Source: Yonghaparkia sp. Root332 (GTDB taxonomy: Bacteria > Actinomycetota > Actinomycetes > Actinomycetales > Microbacteriaceae). From it: a stretch of DNA of 64,000 bases. Location: assembly GCF_001425665.1 (NCBI RefSeq), contig NZ_LMCX01000002.1, forward strand, positions 186,001 to 250,000. The letters run 5' to 3'. Below the pieces are notes generated by a model. It saw only the letters and a list, made by a program, of their open reading frames with translations, searched no databases and was not told where the DNA came from. Positions 26,542 through 35,441 of the stretch are shown in pieces; positions within the stretch are counted from its first letter, which is position 1; every line of letters begins with the position of its first letter. Position numbers and translations under genes: made by a program.

Positions 26542-27467
26542 GCGTACCTGACGCCCGTCATCCGCTCCGACTCGCTCCAGAGCAGGTCGCCGACGCCCGG
26601 CTCGAGCGCGCCCGCGGGCACCTCGGCGTGCGTAGTACCGCCGCGCAGCTCGCGCCGGCCGTTCGGGCCGTAGTAGCCGCCCGGCTCGACGTCGGGCGCG
26701 GTCGCGGCGTAGATCGAGGGGCGGGCGCCGTCGGCTCCGGTCTGGCCGACGAGCAGCGAGAGCTTCATCGCCCACTGCGGGATCGGCTTCTTGCCGAACC
26801 GCGGACCGTTCGAGGCGAGGTTCGTCGTGCTGAAGCCCGGGTGCGCCGTGACCGAGGTGAGGCCCCAGCCGTGGGCGACCGAGCGCGCCTGCAGCTCGCG
26901 GCCGAACACGAGGTTCGCGAGCTTCGTCATCGAGTACACGCGCCATGCGTCGTAGGGCGTCTCGCCGGCCATCGCCTCGCGGGTGATGCGCCCGGGGCGC
27001 GCCGCGATGCTCGCGGTCGACACGACGCGCGCCTCGACGGCGGCGCGCAGAGCCGGCAGCAGCAGTCCGGTGAGGGCGAACGGCCCGAGGTGGTTGGTGC
27101 CGAACTGGAGCTCGAAGCCGTCGGCGGTCTCGAGGCGCTCGGGCACCGCCATGACTCCGGCGTTGTTGACGAGGATGTCGAGGGGGCGCGACTCCGCGAC
27201 GACCTGCGCCGCGAACGCGCGGACGCTGTCGAGCGACGCGAGATCGAGCGACCGCACCTCGAGCGTGCCGCGGGGCGAGCGCGCGAGGAGCTCGCGGCGA
27301 GCATCCGCCCCCTTCGTCTCATCGCGGGAGGTCATGATGACGTCCGCGCCGGCGGCGGCGAGAGCGCCCGAGATCTCGAGGCCGAGGCCGCTGTTCGCTC
27401 CCGTCACGACGGCGAGGCGGCCGGTCAGGTCGGGCAGCGGGCGGTCGAGTGCGGGGGTGCGAGGCAT
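26538..27467 (-). CDS. Short-chain dehydrogenase/reductase
   Basis: A 309-residue SDR with the nucleotide-binding TGANSGLG, the structural NNAG, and the catalytic pair in YSMTKLAN (Tyr-x-x-x-Lys). The length and the WTxx-like C-terminus resemble retinol-dehydrogenase-like or WW-domain-oxidoreductase-like bacterial SDRs. It reduces or oxidises a hydroxyl/keto group using NAD(P); the substrate is unknown. The ATG at 27467 has AGGA seven bases upstream. No operon partner is apparent. Confidence 0.88.
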   Translation of the reverse strand: MPRTPALDRPLPDLTGRLAVVTGANSGLGLEISGALAAAGADVIMTSRDETKGADARRELLARSPRGTLEVRSLDLASLDSVRAFAAQVVAESRPLDILVNNAGVMAVPERLETADGFELQFGTNHLGPFALTGLLLPALRAAVEARVVSTASIAARPGRITREAMAGETPYDAWRVYSMTKLANLVFGRELQARSVAHGWGLTSVTAHPGFSTTNLASNGPRFGKKPIPQWAMKLSLLVGQTGADGARPSIYAATAPDVEPGGYYGPNGRRELRGGTTHAEVPAGALEPGVGDLLWSESERMTGVRYA

Positions 27468-27604
27468 GCGTCATTCCTATCGGCGGCCGCTGGGAGAAGG
27501 TCGGCTCGCGACGGTCGGCGCGCGACGACAGGCAAGGCGCGGATGCCCGGCGCAGGCAGTGCGAAGGGCCCGGCGCCACCGCACCGAGCCCTCCGCCGTC
27601 TGGG

Positions 27605-27623
27605 CCCCGGCTGTTGGCCGGGG
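27605..27623 (-). terminator. Hairpin after DJ-1/PfpI gene
   Basis: CCCCGGC (27605-27611) and GCCGGGG (27617-27623) are perfectly complementary around a five-base loop, just past the stop of the minus-strand DJ-1/PfpI gene. It is likely a transcription terminator lacking a clear T-run. Confidence 0.5.
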
Positions 27624-27632
27624 GAGGGGCAG

Positions 27633-28181
27633 CTACGCGTGCTGACCCGCGTGGGCGCCCTCGCTGATCTCCTCGACGACCTTCGCGCAGAACGCGGGCA
27701 GGTCGGCCGGGGTGCGGCTCGAGACGAGACCCTGGTCGGTCACGACCTCCTCGTCGACCCAGCGCGCGCCGGCGTTGATGAGGTCGGTGCGCAGCGACGG
27801 GTAGCTCGTGATCTCGCGGTCGCGCACGACGTCGGCCTCGATGAGGATCCACGCTCCGTGGCAGATGACGCCGACGGGCTTGCCCTGCTCGAAGAACCGC
27901 TTCGCGAACGCGATCGCATCCCTGTCCATGCGCAGGTGGTCGGCGTTCACGACGCCGCCGGGGAGCACGAGAGCGTCGAAGTCGTCGGCCGAGACGTTGG
28001 CGACGGCCGCATCGACGGCCTGCGAGTGGCCCTTCTTGCCCTCGACCGAACCATCCTTCGGCGAGACGAGCGTGGGCGTCGCGCCGGCTCCGGTCACGGC
28101 CTCCCAGGGGGCGGTGAGCTCGCTGTCTTCGTAGCCGTCGGTGAGCAGGAAGGCGACGGAGCGCCCGGTGATGTCTGCCAT
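27633..28181 (-). CDS. DJ-1/PfpI family protein (YhbO-like)
   Basis: A 182-residue protein of the DJ-1/PfpI superfamily. It has Glu18 in GYEDSE, the nucleophile elbow VICHGAW with Cys107 followed by His108, and the ending EGAHAGQHA. Members of this branch (YhbO, PfpI) are stress-response hydrolases, described as glyoxalase, deglycase or protease; which applies is disputed. The start has a strong GAAGGAG. It stands alone and diverges from the sigma-factor operon. Confidence 0.9.
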   Translation of the reverse strand: MADITGRSVAFLLTDGYEDSELTAPWEAVTGAGATPTLVSPKDGSVEGKKGHSQAVDAAVANVSADDFDALVLPGGVVNADHLRMDRDAIAFAKRFFEQGKPVGVICHGAWILIEADVVRDREITSYPSLRTDLINAGARWVDEEVVTDQGLVSSRTPADLPAFCAKVVEEISEGAHAGQHA

Positions 28182-28312
28182 CAGATCTTCTCCTTCGGTT
28201 CGATGCGTCGGCCACGCTAACGACGCCCCGCGACGGCCGGGACGAATTGCCAGGTGGCACCAAGGCGGCGAACACGGGGCGTCCAGGCGAAGATTTTCGT
28301 AGGGTGGAGCGC

Positions 28313-28906
28313 ATGTCGATCGAGGTGCGGCCGGGTGACGCCACCTTCTCCACAGTTCTCGCCGCCGCTCAGGCCGGCGAGTCGTGGGCGTTCACGCACC
28401 TCTGGGTCGAGCACGCGCCGATCGTCGCCGCCTTCCTCCGCGCCCGCGGCTCGCGCGAGTGCGACGACCTCACGAGCGAGGTCTTCCTCGTCGTCGTGGA
28501 GCGCATCGGCGACTTCCGCGGTGACCGCGCCGCTTTCCGATCGTTCGTGTTCTCGATCGCCTACCGTCGCCTCGTCGACGAGCTGCGGATGCGATCGCGG
28601 CGGGGCGATGCCGAGGAGTGGACCGTCGAGATCGACCCGCGGCGGGCATCCAGCGCCGAGGAGGAGGCGACCGCTCGGCTCGGCGACCGCGACGCGCTCG
28701 CGCTGCTCGACGGCCTCGCCCCCGACCAGCGCGACGTCATGGTGCTGCGCATCGTCGCCGACCTCACGGTCGAGCAGGTCGCCGACGTGCTCGGCAAGCG
28801 CGTCGGGGCCGTGAAGGCGCTGCAGCGGCGAGCGCTCGAGAACCTCAGAAAAAAAGTTGCGCCCACCCGTACCCCTGCGAGCCGTTCGGACGATAGCGAT
28901 GAATGA
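28313..28906 (+). CDS. ECF-like sigma-70 family factor
   Basis: A 197-residue RNA polymerase sigma factor with region 2 (residues about 25-90, SFVFSIAYRRLVDELR resembling the -10 recognition helix) and region 4 (about 130-185, DLTVEQVADVLGKRVGAVKA as helix-turn-helix). The ATG at 28313 follows GGTGGAG; the earlier in-frame ATG at 28247 lacks a ribosome site. It overlaps the start of the next gene by eight bases; that gene may encode its regulator. Target genes cannot be told from the window. Confidence 0.88.
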   Translation: MSIEVRPGDATFSTVLAAAQAGESWAFTHLWVEHAPIVAAFLRARGSRECDDLTSEVFLVVVERIGDFRGDRAAFRSFVFSIAYRRLVDELRMRSRRGDAEEWTVEIDPRRASSAEEEATARLGDRDALALLDGLAPDQRDVMVLRIVADLTVEQVADVLGKRVGAVKALQRRALENLRKKVAPTRTPASRSDDSDE

Positions 28907-29717
28907 GATGAGCAAGCGGATCAGCGACCACGACATCGAGCGACTGCTCGCCGGTCAGACCCCCGAGGGTCGACCGGAGCTCGCCGACGTGGCCGCCTCC
29001 ATCGCGGAGTTCCGCGCCGTCGCTCACGAGGCCGTGCCGCAGCCCTCGGCTGCACTGCTGGCCCGCCTCGACCTCCCCGTCTCCGTCGGAGCGGCGAGCG
29101 TCGCGGTCTCAGCGGCGGGCGCACCGGCGCCCCTGCCGCAGTCCGTCACCAGTACGGCCGCTCCGGCTGACGCCGAGCAGTCCGATTCCAGGGGGATCAA
29201 GCACATGTTCGAATGGATCGCAGGCCTCGGCTTCGCCGCCAAGATCACCGCCGGCACGGGAGCGCTCGCGCTCAGCCTCGCCGGCGTCGGTGCAGCGGGG
29301 GCGCTGCCCGGGCCGCTGCAGGAGGCCTTCGACTCGGCCGTCACGACGACCGTCGAGGAGGACACCACCGAGGACGTCGTCGTCGACGATGAGGTCGTCG
29401 AGGACGAGGTCGTCGAGGACGACGCCGAGGGCGCGGACGATGAGACGCTGCCCGTCGGCAGCGACGAGTTCAGCGACTGGGTCACGGAGGGCGCGCAGGC
29501 GGACGACAAGGTCGGTGCCGAGTTCGGCGCCGAGGTGTCGGAGCAGGCGCAGGAGCTCCGCGAGGAGAAGGCCGCCGAGCGCGGCGCCGCTCCCGAGACG
29601 CCCGGCGACGAGGCGGAGGACGACGCGGAGGACTCCACCGAGGACGACGCGGACGACTCCACCGAGGACGACGCGGCGGACGACGCCGCGGAGACCGGCA
29701 AGGGCGGCAAGCCGTAA
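28899..29717 (+). CDS. Acidic membrane protein, putative sigma-factor partner
   Basis: This 272-residue protein has a soluble N-terminus (about 1-100) and one likely membrane span near residues 108-135 (TGALALSLAGVGAAGALPG). Its C-terminal half is very acidic and repetitive. The genetic position, overlapping an ECF-like sigma factor, is that of an anti-sigma factor, but no zinc-binding HxxxCxxC motif is present. The N-terminal DHDIERLLAGQTPEGRPELA is similar to sigma-factor companion proteins of actinobacteria. The function is not established. A terminator follows at 29767-29803. Confidence 0.65.
   Translation: MNEMSKRISDHDIERLLAGQTPEGRPELADVAASIAEFRAVAHEAVPQPSAALLARLDLPVSVGAASVAVSAAGAPAPLPQSVTSTAAPADAEQSDSRGIKHMFEWIAGLGFAAKITAGTGALALSLAGVGAAGALPGPLQEAFDSAVTTTVEEDTTEDVVVDDEVVEDEVVEDDAEGADDETLPVGSDEFSDWVTEGAQADDKVGAEFGAEVSEQAQELREEKAAERGAAPETPGDEAEDDAEDSTEDDADDSTEDDAADDAAETGKGGKP
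29616..29687 (+). repeat. Three 24-bp in-frame tandem repeats
   Basis: Three consecutive 24-base units, starting at 29616, 29640 and 29664, encode EDDAEDST, EDDADDST and EDDAADDA. A smaller 15-base repeat (GAGGTCGTCGAGGAC) occurs near 29391-29420 in the same gene. The unit length keeps the frame, so copy number could change without breaking the protein. Confidence 0.8.
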
Positions 29718-29766
29718 CGGCCGCACCCCGCAGACTGACGCGCTGCTGCTGACCGCGCGCGTCACG

Positions 29767-29803
29767 GGCGGTCCGTCTCGATTCGGGTTCGAGGCGGACC
29801 GCC
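29767..29803 (+). terminator. Rho-independent-like terminator
   Basis: A 15-bp stem with one G-T wobble (29767-29781 with 29789-29803) and a seven-base loop lies 50 bases after the acidic protein gene. The convergent homocysteine methyltransferase gene ends 53 bases further on, so it may serve both directions. Confidence 0.8.
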
Positions 29804-29855
29804 TTCCTGATGTCCGGAGCGGGACTGCGGATCGCTTGCTCGGGTCGCCCCCGCC

Positions 29856-30809
29856 TCAGCGCGAGTCGAAGAGCGGAGCGCAGGCCGCCCCGATCGCGTC
29901 GATGTGACGCTCGTCGGTGCCGCAGCATCCGCCCAGGATCGTCAGGCGGGGGAGCACTCGCGTGAGCGCCGCGCAGCGCGCCGCGAGATCCTCCGGGTCG
30001 CCGGCGTCGAGCTCCTCCGCCTCGTCGAGCTCGGCGTGGCTCCTCGTCGACGCGTTCGCGCGGATGCCCCTCACCCGCCCGAACGCCGGGTCGGGCTCGT
30101 CGACCGCCGCGGCGACGTGCGTGGGGTGGGCGCAGTTGATCATGAAGTACGAGGCGCTGCCGCCCGTCGCCTCGTCGGTCGCGACGATCGCCTCGCTCAG
30201 AGACTCCCCCGACGGCAGGCGGCCGTCCGTCTCGACGGTGAACGAGATGACGACGGGCACCCCGGCGTCGCGGGCGGCGAGCACGATGCCCGTCGCCTCG
30301 GCGGCGGAGGTCATCGTGATCGCGGTCACGAGGTCCGCCTCGGCCGCGGCGAGGGAGCGCACCTGCGGGCCGTGGTAGTCGGCGGCGTCCTCTGCGGTCA
30401 TCGCCTCCTCCACGATGTAGCCGTCGCCGCGCGGGCCGATGCATCCGCTCACGACGATCGGCACCGCCGCGCCGCGATGCCGCTCGCGCACGCCGCGCAC
30501 CTGGGCGATCGCGTCGCGATTGACCGCATCCAGCCCCTCGGCGTCGTACCCGAGCAGGGCGCCCCAGTCGGGGTTCGCCCGCCACGTCGCCGACTCGAGC
30601 ACGAGGCCCGCTCCGTGGCGCGCGGCGACGGCGACGTAGGCGTCGAAGTAGTCATCCAGCGCTCGACGGCCCTCGACCGTCTCCAGGAGCGGGAACGCGG
30701 CGAAGTGCGGCAGGTCGAGGCCGTCGAGGAAGATGAGGCTCGTCTCGATCCCGCCGTCGGTGAGGAACAGGCGGCCGTCGAGCTGGGGGAGTGCGGATGG
30801 GGGTGTCAC
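29856..30809 (-). CDS. mmuM: Homocysteine S-methyltransferase
   Basis: A 317-residue zinc-dependent methyltransferase that makes methionine from homocysteine using S-methylmethionine or AdoMet. It carries LTDGGIETSLIF, the zinc cysteine in NCAHPTH and the Cys pair in GGCCGTDERHI. I use the GTG at 30809, preceded by GGAG at six bases. The frame is open a further 36 codons upstream, but those are Arg/Ala-rich and unlike the family. It is a single gene facing the sigma-factor operon. Confidence 0.9.
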   Translation of the reverse strand: MTPPSALPQLDGRLFLTDGGIETSLIFLDGLDLPHFAAFPLLETVEGRRALDDYFDAYVAVAARHGAGLVLESATWRANPDWGALLGYDAEGLDAVNRDAIAQVRGVRERHRGAAVPIVVSGCIGPRGDGYIVEEAMTAEDAADYHGPQVRSLAAAEADLVTAITMTSAAEATGIVLAARDAGVPVVISFTVETDGRLPSGESLSEAIVATDEATGGSASYFMINCAHPTHVAAAVDEPDPAFGRVRGIRANASTRSHAELDEAEELDAGDPEDLAARCAALTRVLPRLTILGGCCGTDERHIDAIGAACAPLFDSR

Positions 30810-30984
30810 GGCGCTCCGGCGGGTTCCGGTGGCGGCGACCGGGCGGGCGCCGACCCCAGGTCTAGCGGCGCGACGCGGGGTCGTCAAGAGCGCCGTCAGT
30901 GCTCGCGATGTTCGCATTGCGCACGCCGGAGGGCCCGGCCGGACGGTCTACCCCCGCGCACGGGTCGCGGGCACTGAGACAGCG

Positions 30985-31055
30985 TTGACAGTCTGAATGC
31001 GAGGTTTCGGACGACGCTCGACGGACAGACCCGTCGGGAGAGCTCGCGTCGTCCG
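30985..31055 (+). promoter_or_regulatory. Promoter element and nested hairpin leader of the LOV/PilZ operon
   Basis: A perfect -35 hexamer TTGACA lies at 30985-30990; no convincing -10 follows at 17 bases. Downstream, CGGACGACGC (31008-31017) pairs perfectly with 31046-31055. Inside that 10-bp stem, CGACGG (31019-31024) pairs with CCGTCG (31031-31036) around six bases. The structure ends 32 bases before the glycosyltransferase start. It does not match the cyclic-di-GMP (GEMM) riboswitch consensus as I know it. The rest of the 278-base gap shows nothing else. Confidence 0.5.
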
Positions 31056-31087
31056 TGGCGGCTGCATGACTGTCCGGGGGGTACAGG

Positions 31088-33418
31088 ATGCTTGAGCTCT
31101 GGTGGTGGCCGGGTCCGGCGGTGATCGCTGCGGTGGTGCTGATGACGGTCGTCGGGCTGGGCGCGCTCGCCCGACGGCGACCCGACCTCGCCCGCCGGCC
31201 GATCATGCTGCTGACTCTCGCGACCTCGATCGGGTACCTCGTCTGGCGCATCGGCTTCACGCTGCCCGAGCCCGGGGGCTGGGGCTTCGTCGCCGGCGTG
31301 ACCCTGCTCGTCGCCGAGATCGTCGGGCTCACCCAGGTCGTCTCGGCGGTCGTGCTCGCCTGGCGGCCCTCGCTGCTGCCGACTCCCGATATCGACGCAC
31401 TGGCCTCGCCGCCGAGCGTCGACGTCTTCATCGCCACCTACGACGAGCCGCTCGCCGTGCTCGAGCCGACGCTCGCCGGTGCGATGGGAATCCGCTACCC
31501 GGGCGCCGTCACCGTCTACGTCTGCGACGACGGCAGCCGCCCCGCCGTGCGCGCTCTCGCCGAGCGCTACGGAGCCGTGCACCTCCAGCGCGAGATCCAC
31601 GACCACGCGAAGGCCGGCAACCTCAACAACGCCCTCGCGCACTCCACGGGCGAGCTCATCGTCACGCTCGACGCCGACATGATCCCGCGCGCCGACTTCC
31701 TCGAGCGCACCGTCGGCTACTTCGTCGACGAGCGGCTCGCCTACGCGCAGGCCCCGCAGGCCTTCCACAACGAGGACCCGTTCCAGTACAACCTCTTCTC
31801 GGGGGCGGCGCTGCCCAACGAGCAGGACCTCTTCATGCGCGGCATGCAGGCCGGCAAGTCGCGCTTCAACGCCGTCATGTACGTCGGCAGCAACACGGTC
31901 TTCCGTCGAACGGCGCTCGCCGACATCGGCGGCTTCGCGACGGGCGTCATCACCGAGGACATGGCCACGGGGATGCTCCTCCAGGCCGCCGGCTGGCGCT
32001 CGACCTTCGTGCCGCACCTCGTCGCGGCCGGGCTCGCGCCCGAGAGCTTCGCCGACCTGCTGGTGCAGCGCACCCGCTGGAGCCGGGGGAACATCCAGAC
32101 CACCCGGCGCTGGAACCCGCTCACGATGCCCGGCCTCACCCCGATGCAACGCTGGCTCTACACCGACGGCATCGTGTACTGGCACTTCGGCATCCTGAAG
32201 CTCGTCTTCATCCTCGCCCCGCTCGTGTGGCTTCTCGGCGGCGTCTCGATCGTGCAGACCGACATCCCCTCGGTCGCCGTCGTCTGGCTGCCCTACTTCG
32301 CGGCCTCGCTCGTGAGCATGAGCGTCATCTCGGAGGGCCGGCGCAGCTTCACCTGGACCCACGTCTACGAGGTCGCGATGGCCCCGACGATCGCGCTCGC
32401 CGTGATCGCCGAATGGGTGGGGCTCAGCCAGAAGGCGTTCGCCGTCACACCGAAGGGCGTCTCGACCGACTCGTTCGCGTTCGGTCTGCGCGTCGCGGTG
32501 CCGCACCTCGTGCTGCTGGCGCTGTCGGCGCTGGGGCTCCTCACCGCATTCGTCTTCGCTCCGGAGCGCTACTCGATGGAGTCCCTCGTCGTCACCGTGT
32601 TCTGGACGGCCTACAACATGGTCGGCCTCGTCTTCGCCGTGCTCGTGTGCCTCGAGCGACCCCGCCCGCGCCGGCAGGAGCGCACCCGCGTCGACGCACC
32701 TCTCACGGCCGAGCTGTGGCCCGGCCGCCGCGTGCCCGGCAGCGCCCTCGACCTCAGCGTCGGCGGAGCGCGCATCCTGCTGCCGTGGACGGACGCCTTC
32801 ACGCAGGAGGACGCGCTCGTCCCGATGGACGCGTCGCCGACGATCGACATCGAGGGGTTCGGCGCGCTGCCCGGTCGGGTGCGTCGCGTCGAGGGCGGGG
32901 ATTCCGGGCTCGAGGTCGGGTGGGAGTTCTCGACCCTCGACCCCAACGCGATGGTGCGGCTCATCGGCGTCATCTCGGGCTCGCCGCACTGGATCGGCAC
33001 CGACCTCGAGACCGACGCCTCGCTGCGCCGCTCCTTCGCGCGCACGCTCTCCGGTGTGGCGCGCCCGCGAGCCCAGCACGCGAGGCATGAGTGGCGGATG
33101 CCCGTGGACGACTCCCTGAGACTCATCCGCTCCGAGAGCCCGCGGCCGCGATCGCGGCGCGGGCGCGGCGAGACCGGAAGCATGCCGGCCCAGCTCGTCG
33201 ACCTGAGCGCGAGCGGCTGCCAGATCCTCTCCCGCGCCTCGCTGCGGCAGGGCGAGCTCGTGCGCCTCGAGCTCGACTCGGTCGCCGGCGCGTCGGTCGA
33301 GGCGGTCGTGCGCTGGACCCAGAGGCAGGGCATCCTCGTCGCCGCGGGCCTGCAGTTCGTCGACGAGCACAGCCCGACCGCATCGCTCGCGCCCGAGTCG
33401 CAGACGGTGGGCTCGTGA
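31088..33418 (+). CDS. Cellulose-synthase-like glycosyltransferase with PilZ domain(s)
   Basis: A 776-residue inner-membrane family 2 glycosyltransferase of the BcsA type. It has three N-terminal membrane spans (residues about 8-95), a cytoplasmic catalytic domain with DDGS (147-150), DAD (195-197), TED (289-291) and QRTRW (327-331), then about four to five more spans. A PilZ domain starts near residue 528 with an R-x-x-x-R-like segment and DLSVGGARI. A second, weaker PilZ-like module near 690-760 contains DLSASGCQIL. BcsA enzymes extrude a beta-glucan when cyclic-di-GMP binds PilZ. The product here is unknown; no BcsB partner is present. The gene overlaps the LOV-GGDEF-EAL gene by four bases. 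Confidence 0.9.
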   Translation: MLELWWWPGPAVIAAVVLMTVVGLGALARRRPDLARRPIMLLTLATSIGYLVWRIGFTLPEPGGWGFVAGVTLLVAEIVGLTQVVSAVVLAWRPSLLPTPDIDALASPPSVDVFIATYDEPLAVLEPTLAGAMGIRYPGAVTVYVCDDGSRPAVRALAERYGAVHLQREIHDHAKAGNLNNALAHSTGELIVTLDADMIPRADFLERTVGYFVDERLAYAQAPQAFHNEDPFQYNLFSGAALPNEQDLFMRGMQAGKSRFNAVMYVGSNTVFRRTALADIGGFATGVITEDMATGMLLQAAGWRSTFVPHLVAAGLAPESFADLLVQRTRWSRGNIQTTRRWNPLTMPGLTPMQRWLYTDGIVYWHFGILKLVFILAPLVWLLGGVSIVQTDIPSVAVVWLPYFAASLVSMSVISEGRRSFTWTHVYEVAMAPTIALAVIAEWVGLSQKAFAVTPKGVSTDSFAFGLRVAVPHLVLLALSALGLLTAFVFAPERYSMESLVVTVFWTAYNMVGLVFAVLVCLERPRPRRQERTRVDAPLTAELWPGRRVPGSALDLSVGGARILLPWTDAFTQEDALVPMDASPTIDIEGFGALPGRVRRVEGGDSGLEVGWEFSTLDPNAMVRLIGVISGSPHWIGTDLETDASLRRSFARTLSGVARPRAQHARHEWRMPVDDSLRLIRSESPRPRSRRGRGETGSMPAQLVDLSASGCQILSRASLRQGELVRLELDSVAGASVEAVVRWTQRQGILVAAGLQFVDEHSPTASLAPESQTVGS

Positions 33419-35427
33419 CCGCCCGCGCCGCCGCCGCGTCGAGCGCCGGCGTCGACGGGCGCTCGCCCGAGGTCGGCCCCGCCCTGCTGGCGAGGGCGCT
33501 CGAGACGGTGTCGGAGGGCTCCCTGATCACCGACGCCGAGCGCCACACGATCTACGCCAACCCGGCCTTCACGACGATCACGGGCTACCGCGCCGACGAG
33601 ATCATCGGCACCAACTGCCGCTTCCTGCAGGGGCCCGAGACCTCGCAGGAGACCGTCGATGAGATCCGCGCGGCTCTGGGCGCGGGCGTGCCCTTCCAGG
33701 GCGAGATCCTCAACTACCGCGCCGACGGCCGCCCCTTCTGGAACCACCTCACGATCACGCCGATCATCGATGAGGCCGGCGTCGTGACGCACTTCGTGAG
33801 CGTGCAGCGCGACATCACCCACGTCATCGAGGAGCGCAGCCGACTCTCCTTCGAGGCCGACCACGACGCCCTCACCGGGCTGCCCAATCGTGCGGCGCTC
33901 CGGCGGCACGTCGCCCTCGAGCTGGAGGACGCGCGCGAGACCGGCGCGGCCCTCGCCGTGGTGCTCATCGACCTCGACCTGTTCAAGGAGGTCAACGACG
34001 GCCACGGGCACGCCGCGGGCGACGTCGTCCTGATCGAGTTCTCCCGTCGCCTGCGCGGACTTCTGCGCCGGGGCGACTTCGTCGCTCGGCTGGGCGGGGA
34101 CGAGTTCGTCGTCGTGCTCTCCGGCCTCCCCGTCGACCGCACGCACGAGGAGCTCCCGCTCGTCCTGGAGCGCCTGCACCGAGCGGTCGAGACGCCGTTC
34201 TCCGTCGCGGAGGGGGACGAGACGGTCGTCGGCATGAGCGCGGGCGTCGCCGTCCACACCGGCGGCGCGACCGATGCCGCCGCTCTCTACCGCGCCAGCG
34301 ACGACGCCCTCTATCGTGCCAAGAGCCGCGAGTCCGCCGCGGCGTGGTGGGTGCTCGCCGGCCCGACCGGTGCCGATCGCCGCGTGGCGAGCCTGCGGCT
34401 CGAGCCGTCGGCGCCGTCGCCCGTGCACCCTCCGGCGGAGGGCGTTCTCTCCCTCGGCGCGATCACGATGCTCTACCAGCCGATCGTCGATCTCGAGACC
34501 GGCGCGGTCGCGTCGGTGGAGGCTCTCGCGCGACTCGTCACGGGCGACGGACGCATCCTCGGCCCCGAGCAGTTCCTTCCCTTCTGCACCGGGCAGGAGC
34601 TCGTCGAGCTCTTCCGCGTCGGCCTCGATCAGACCCTCGCCCAGCTCGTCGCATGGGATCACGAGGGGCTCCGCCTGAGCGCCTCGGTCAACATCCCGCC
34701 CGAGCTCCTGAGCGACGACGAGGTCGCCGCGACCGTCGCCCGCGCGCTCTCCGCCCACGGGGTCTCCGCCGACCGCCTGAGTCTCGAGCTGCTCGAGAGC
34801 GGCGCGCTCGATCTGCCCGTGAGCGACCGCAACGTGGGCGAGCTCGTGCAGCTCGGCGTGCGCATCCACCTCGACGACGTCAGCTCGGGCTTCAGCACTC
34901 TCAAGCGCATGACCGAGCTCCCCTTCGACGTCATCAAGGTCGATCGGCGCATCTTCGACGCGGCGCACGTACGGCCGCTCCACGTCATCACGCTGCTGGC
35001 TGCGATCATCCGGCTCGGGCGCGACTTCGGCTACGGCGTCGTCGTGGAGGGCATCGAGGACGTCGAGAAGCTCGAGGTCGCGAGCATCCTGGGCGCGCGC
35101 AAGGGCCAGGGGTACCTGTTCGCCCGACCGCTGCCGGCGGTGGAGATGGGGGAGTGGCTCGCCCGCTTCGCTCCGCCGCGCGGCGACGAGGTCGTGACGA
35201 CCGCGCTCGGAGCCATCGCCTACCACTGGGCGGCGGCGAACAGCGAGGGCCGGGTTCTCCCCGCGCTCGAGCACTGCCCCCTCACCGCGTTCACGACCGG
35301 CATCGACGAGCACCTGGCCCGCCTGCACGCCGAGTACCACCTCATGGGAGGCGACAGGAATCCGGCCGGGACGGCGCTCATCGACGCGCTCGTGGAGCTC
35401 GTCTGCGCGGAGGGCAGCCGCCTCTGA
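33415..35427 (+). CDS. LOV-GGDEF-EAL cyclic-di-GMP enzyme, probable blue-light sensor
   Basis: This 670-residue cytoplasmic protein has a LOV-type PAS domain (about 25-135), a GGDEF cyclase domain (about 145-300) and an EAL phosphodiesterase domain (about 345-585). LOV hallmarks are all there: GTNCRFLQG with photoactive Cys68, Asn100 and Asn110 in NYRADGRPFWN, and Gln131. GGDEF is intact (227-231) with an inhibitory RxxD site at 218-221. EAL (369-371), NIPPELL, LELLES, DDVSSG, IKVD, VVEGIED and QGYLFARP indicate a working phosphodiesterase. The last 85 residues are an unrecognised domain. It starts with a GTG overlapping the PilZ glycosyltransferase gene, so one signal probably controls the other's polymer synthesis. 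Confidence 0.9.
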   Translation: MTARAAAASSAGVDGRSPEVGPALLARALETVSEGSLITDAERHTIYANPAFTTITGYRADEIIGTNCRFLQGPETSQETVDEIRAALGAGVPFQGEILNYRADGRPFWNHLTITPIIDEAGVVTHFVSVQRDITHVIEERSRLSFEADHDALTGLPNRAALRRHVALELEDARETGAALAVVLIDLDLFKEVNDGHGHAAGDVVLIEFSRRLRGLLRRGDFVARLGGDEFVVVLSGLPVDRTHEELPLVLERLHRAVETPFSVAEGDETVVGMSAGVAVHTGGATDAAALYRASDDALYRAKSRESAAAWWVLAGPTGADRRVASLRLEPSAPSPVHPPAEGVLSLGAITMLYQPIVDLETGAVASVEALARLVTGDGRILGPEQFLPFCTGQELVELFRVGLDQTLAQLVAWDHEGLRLSASVNIPPELLSDDEVAATVARALSAHGVSADRLSLELLESGALDLPVSDRNVGELVQLGVRIHLDDVSSGFSTLKRMTELPFDVIKVDRRIFDAAHVRPLHVITLLAAIIRLGRDFGYGVVVEGIEDVEKLEVASILGARKGQGYLFARPLPAVEMGEWLARFAPPRGDEVVTTALGAIAYHWAAANSEGRVLPALEHCPLTAFTTGIDEHLARLHAEYHLMGGDRNPAGTALIDALVELVCAEGSRL

Positions 35428-35441
35428 CCTGCGCGGTGCGC

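Noticed and set aside
31008-31087. Cyclic-di-GMP (GEMM) riboswitch before the PilZ glycosyltransferase
   Set aside because: The context is attractive but the conserved GEMM core and tetraloop-receptor sequences are absent.
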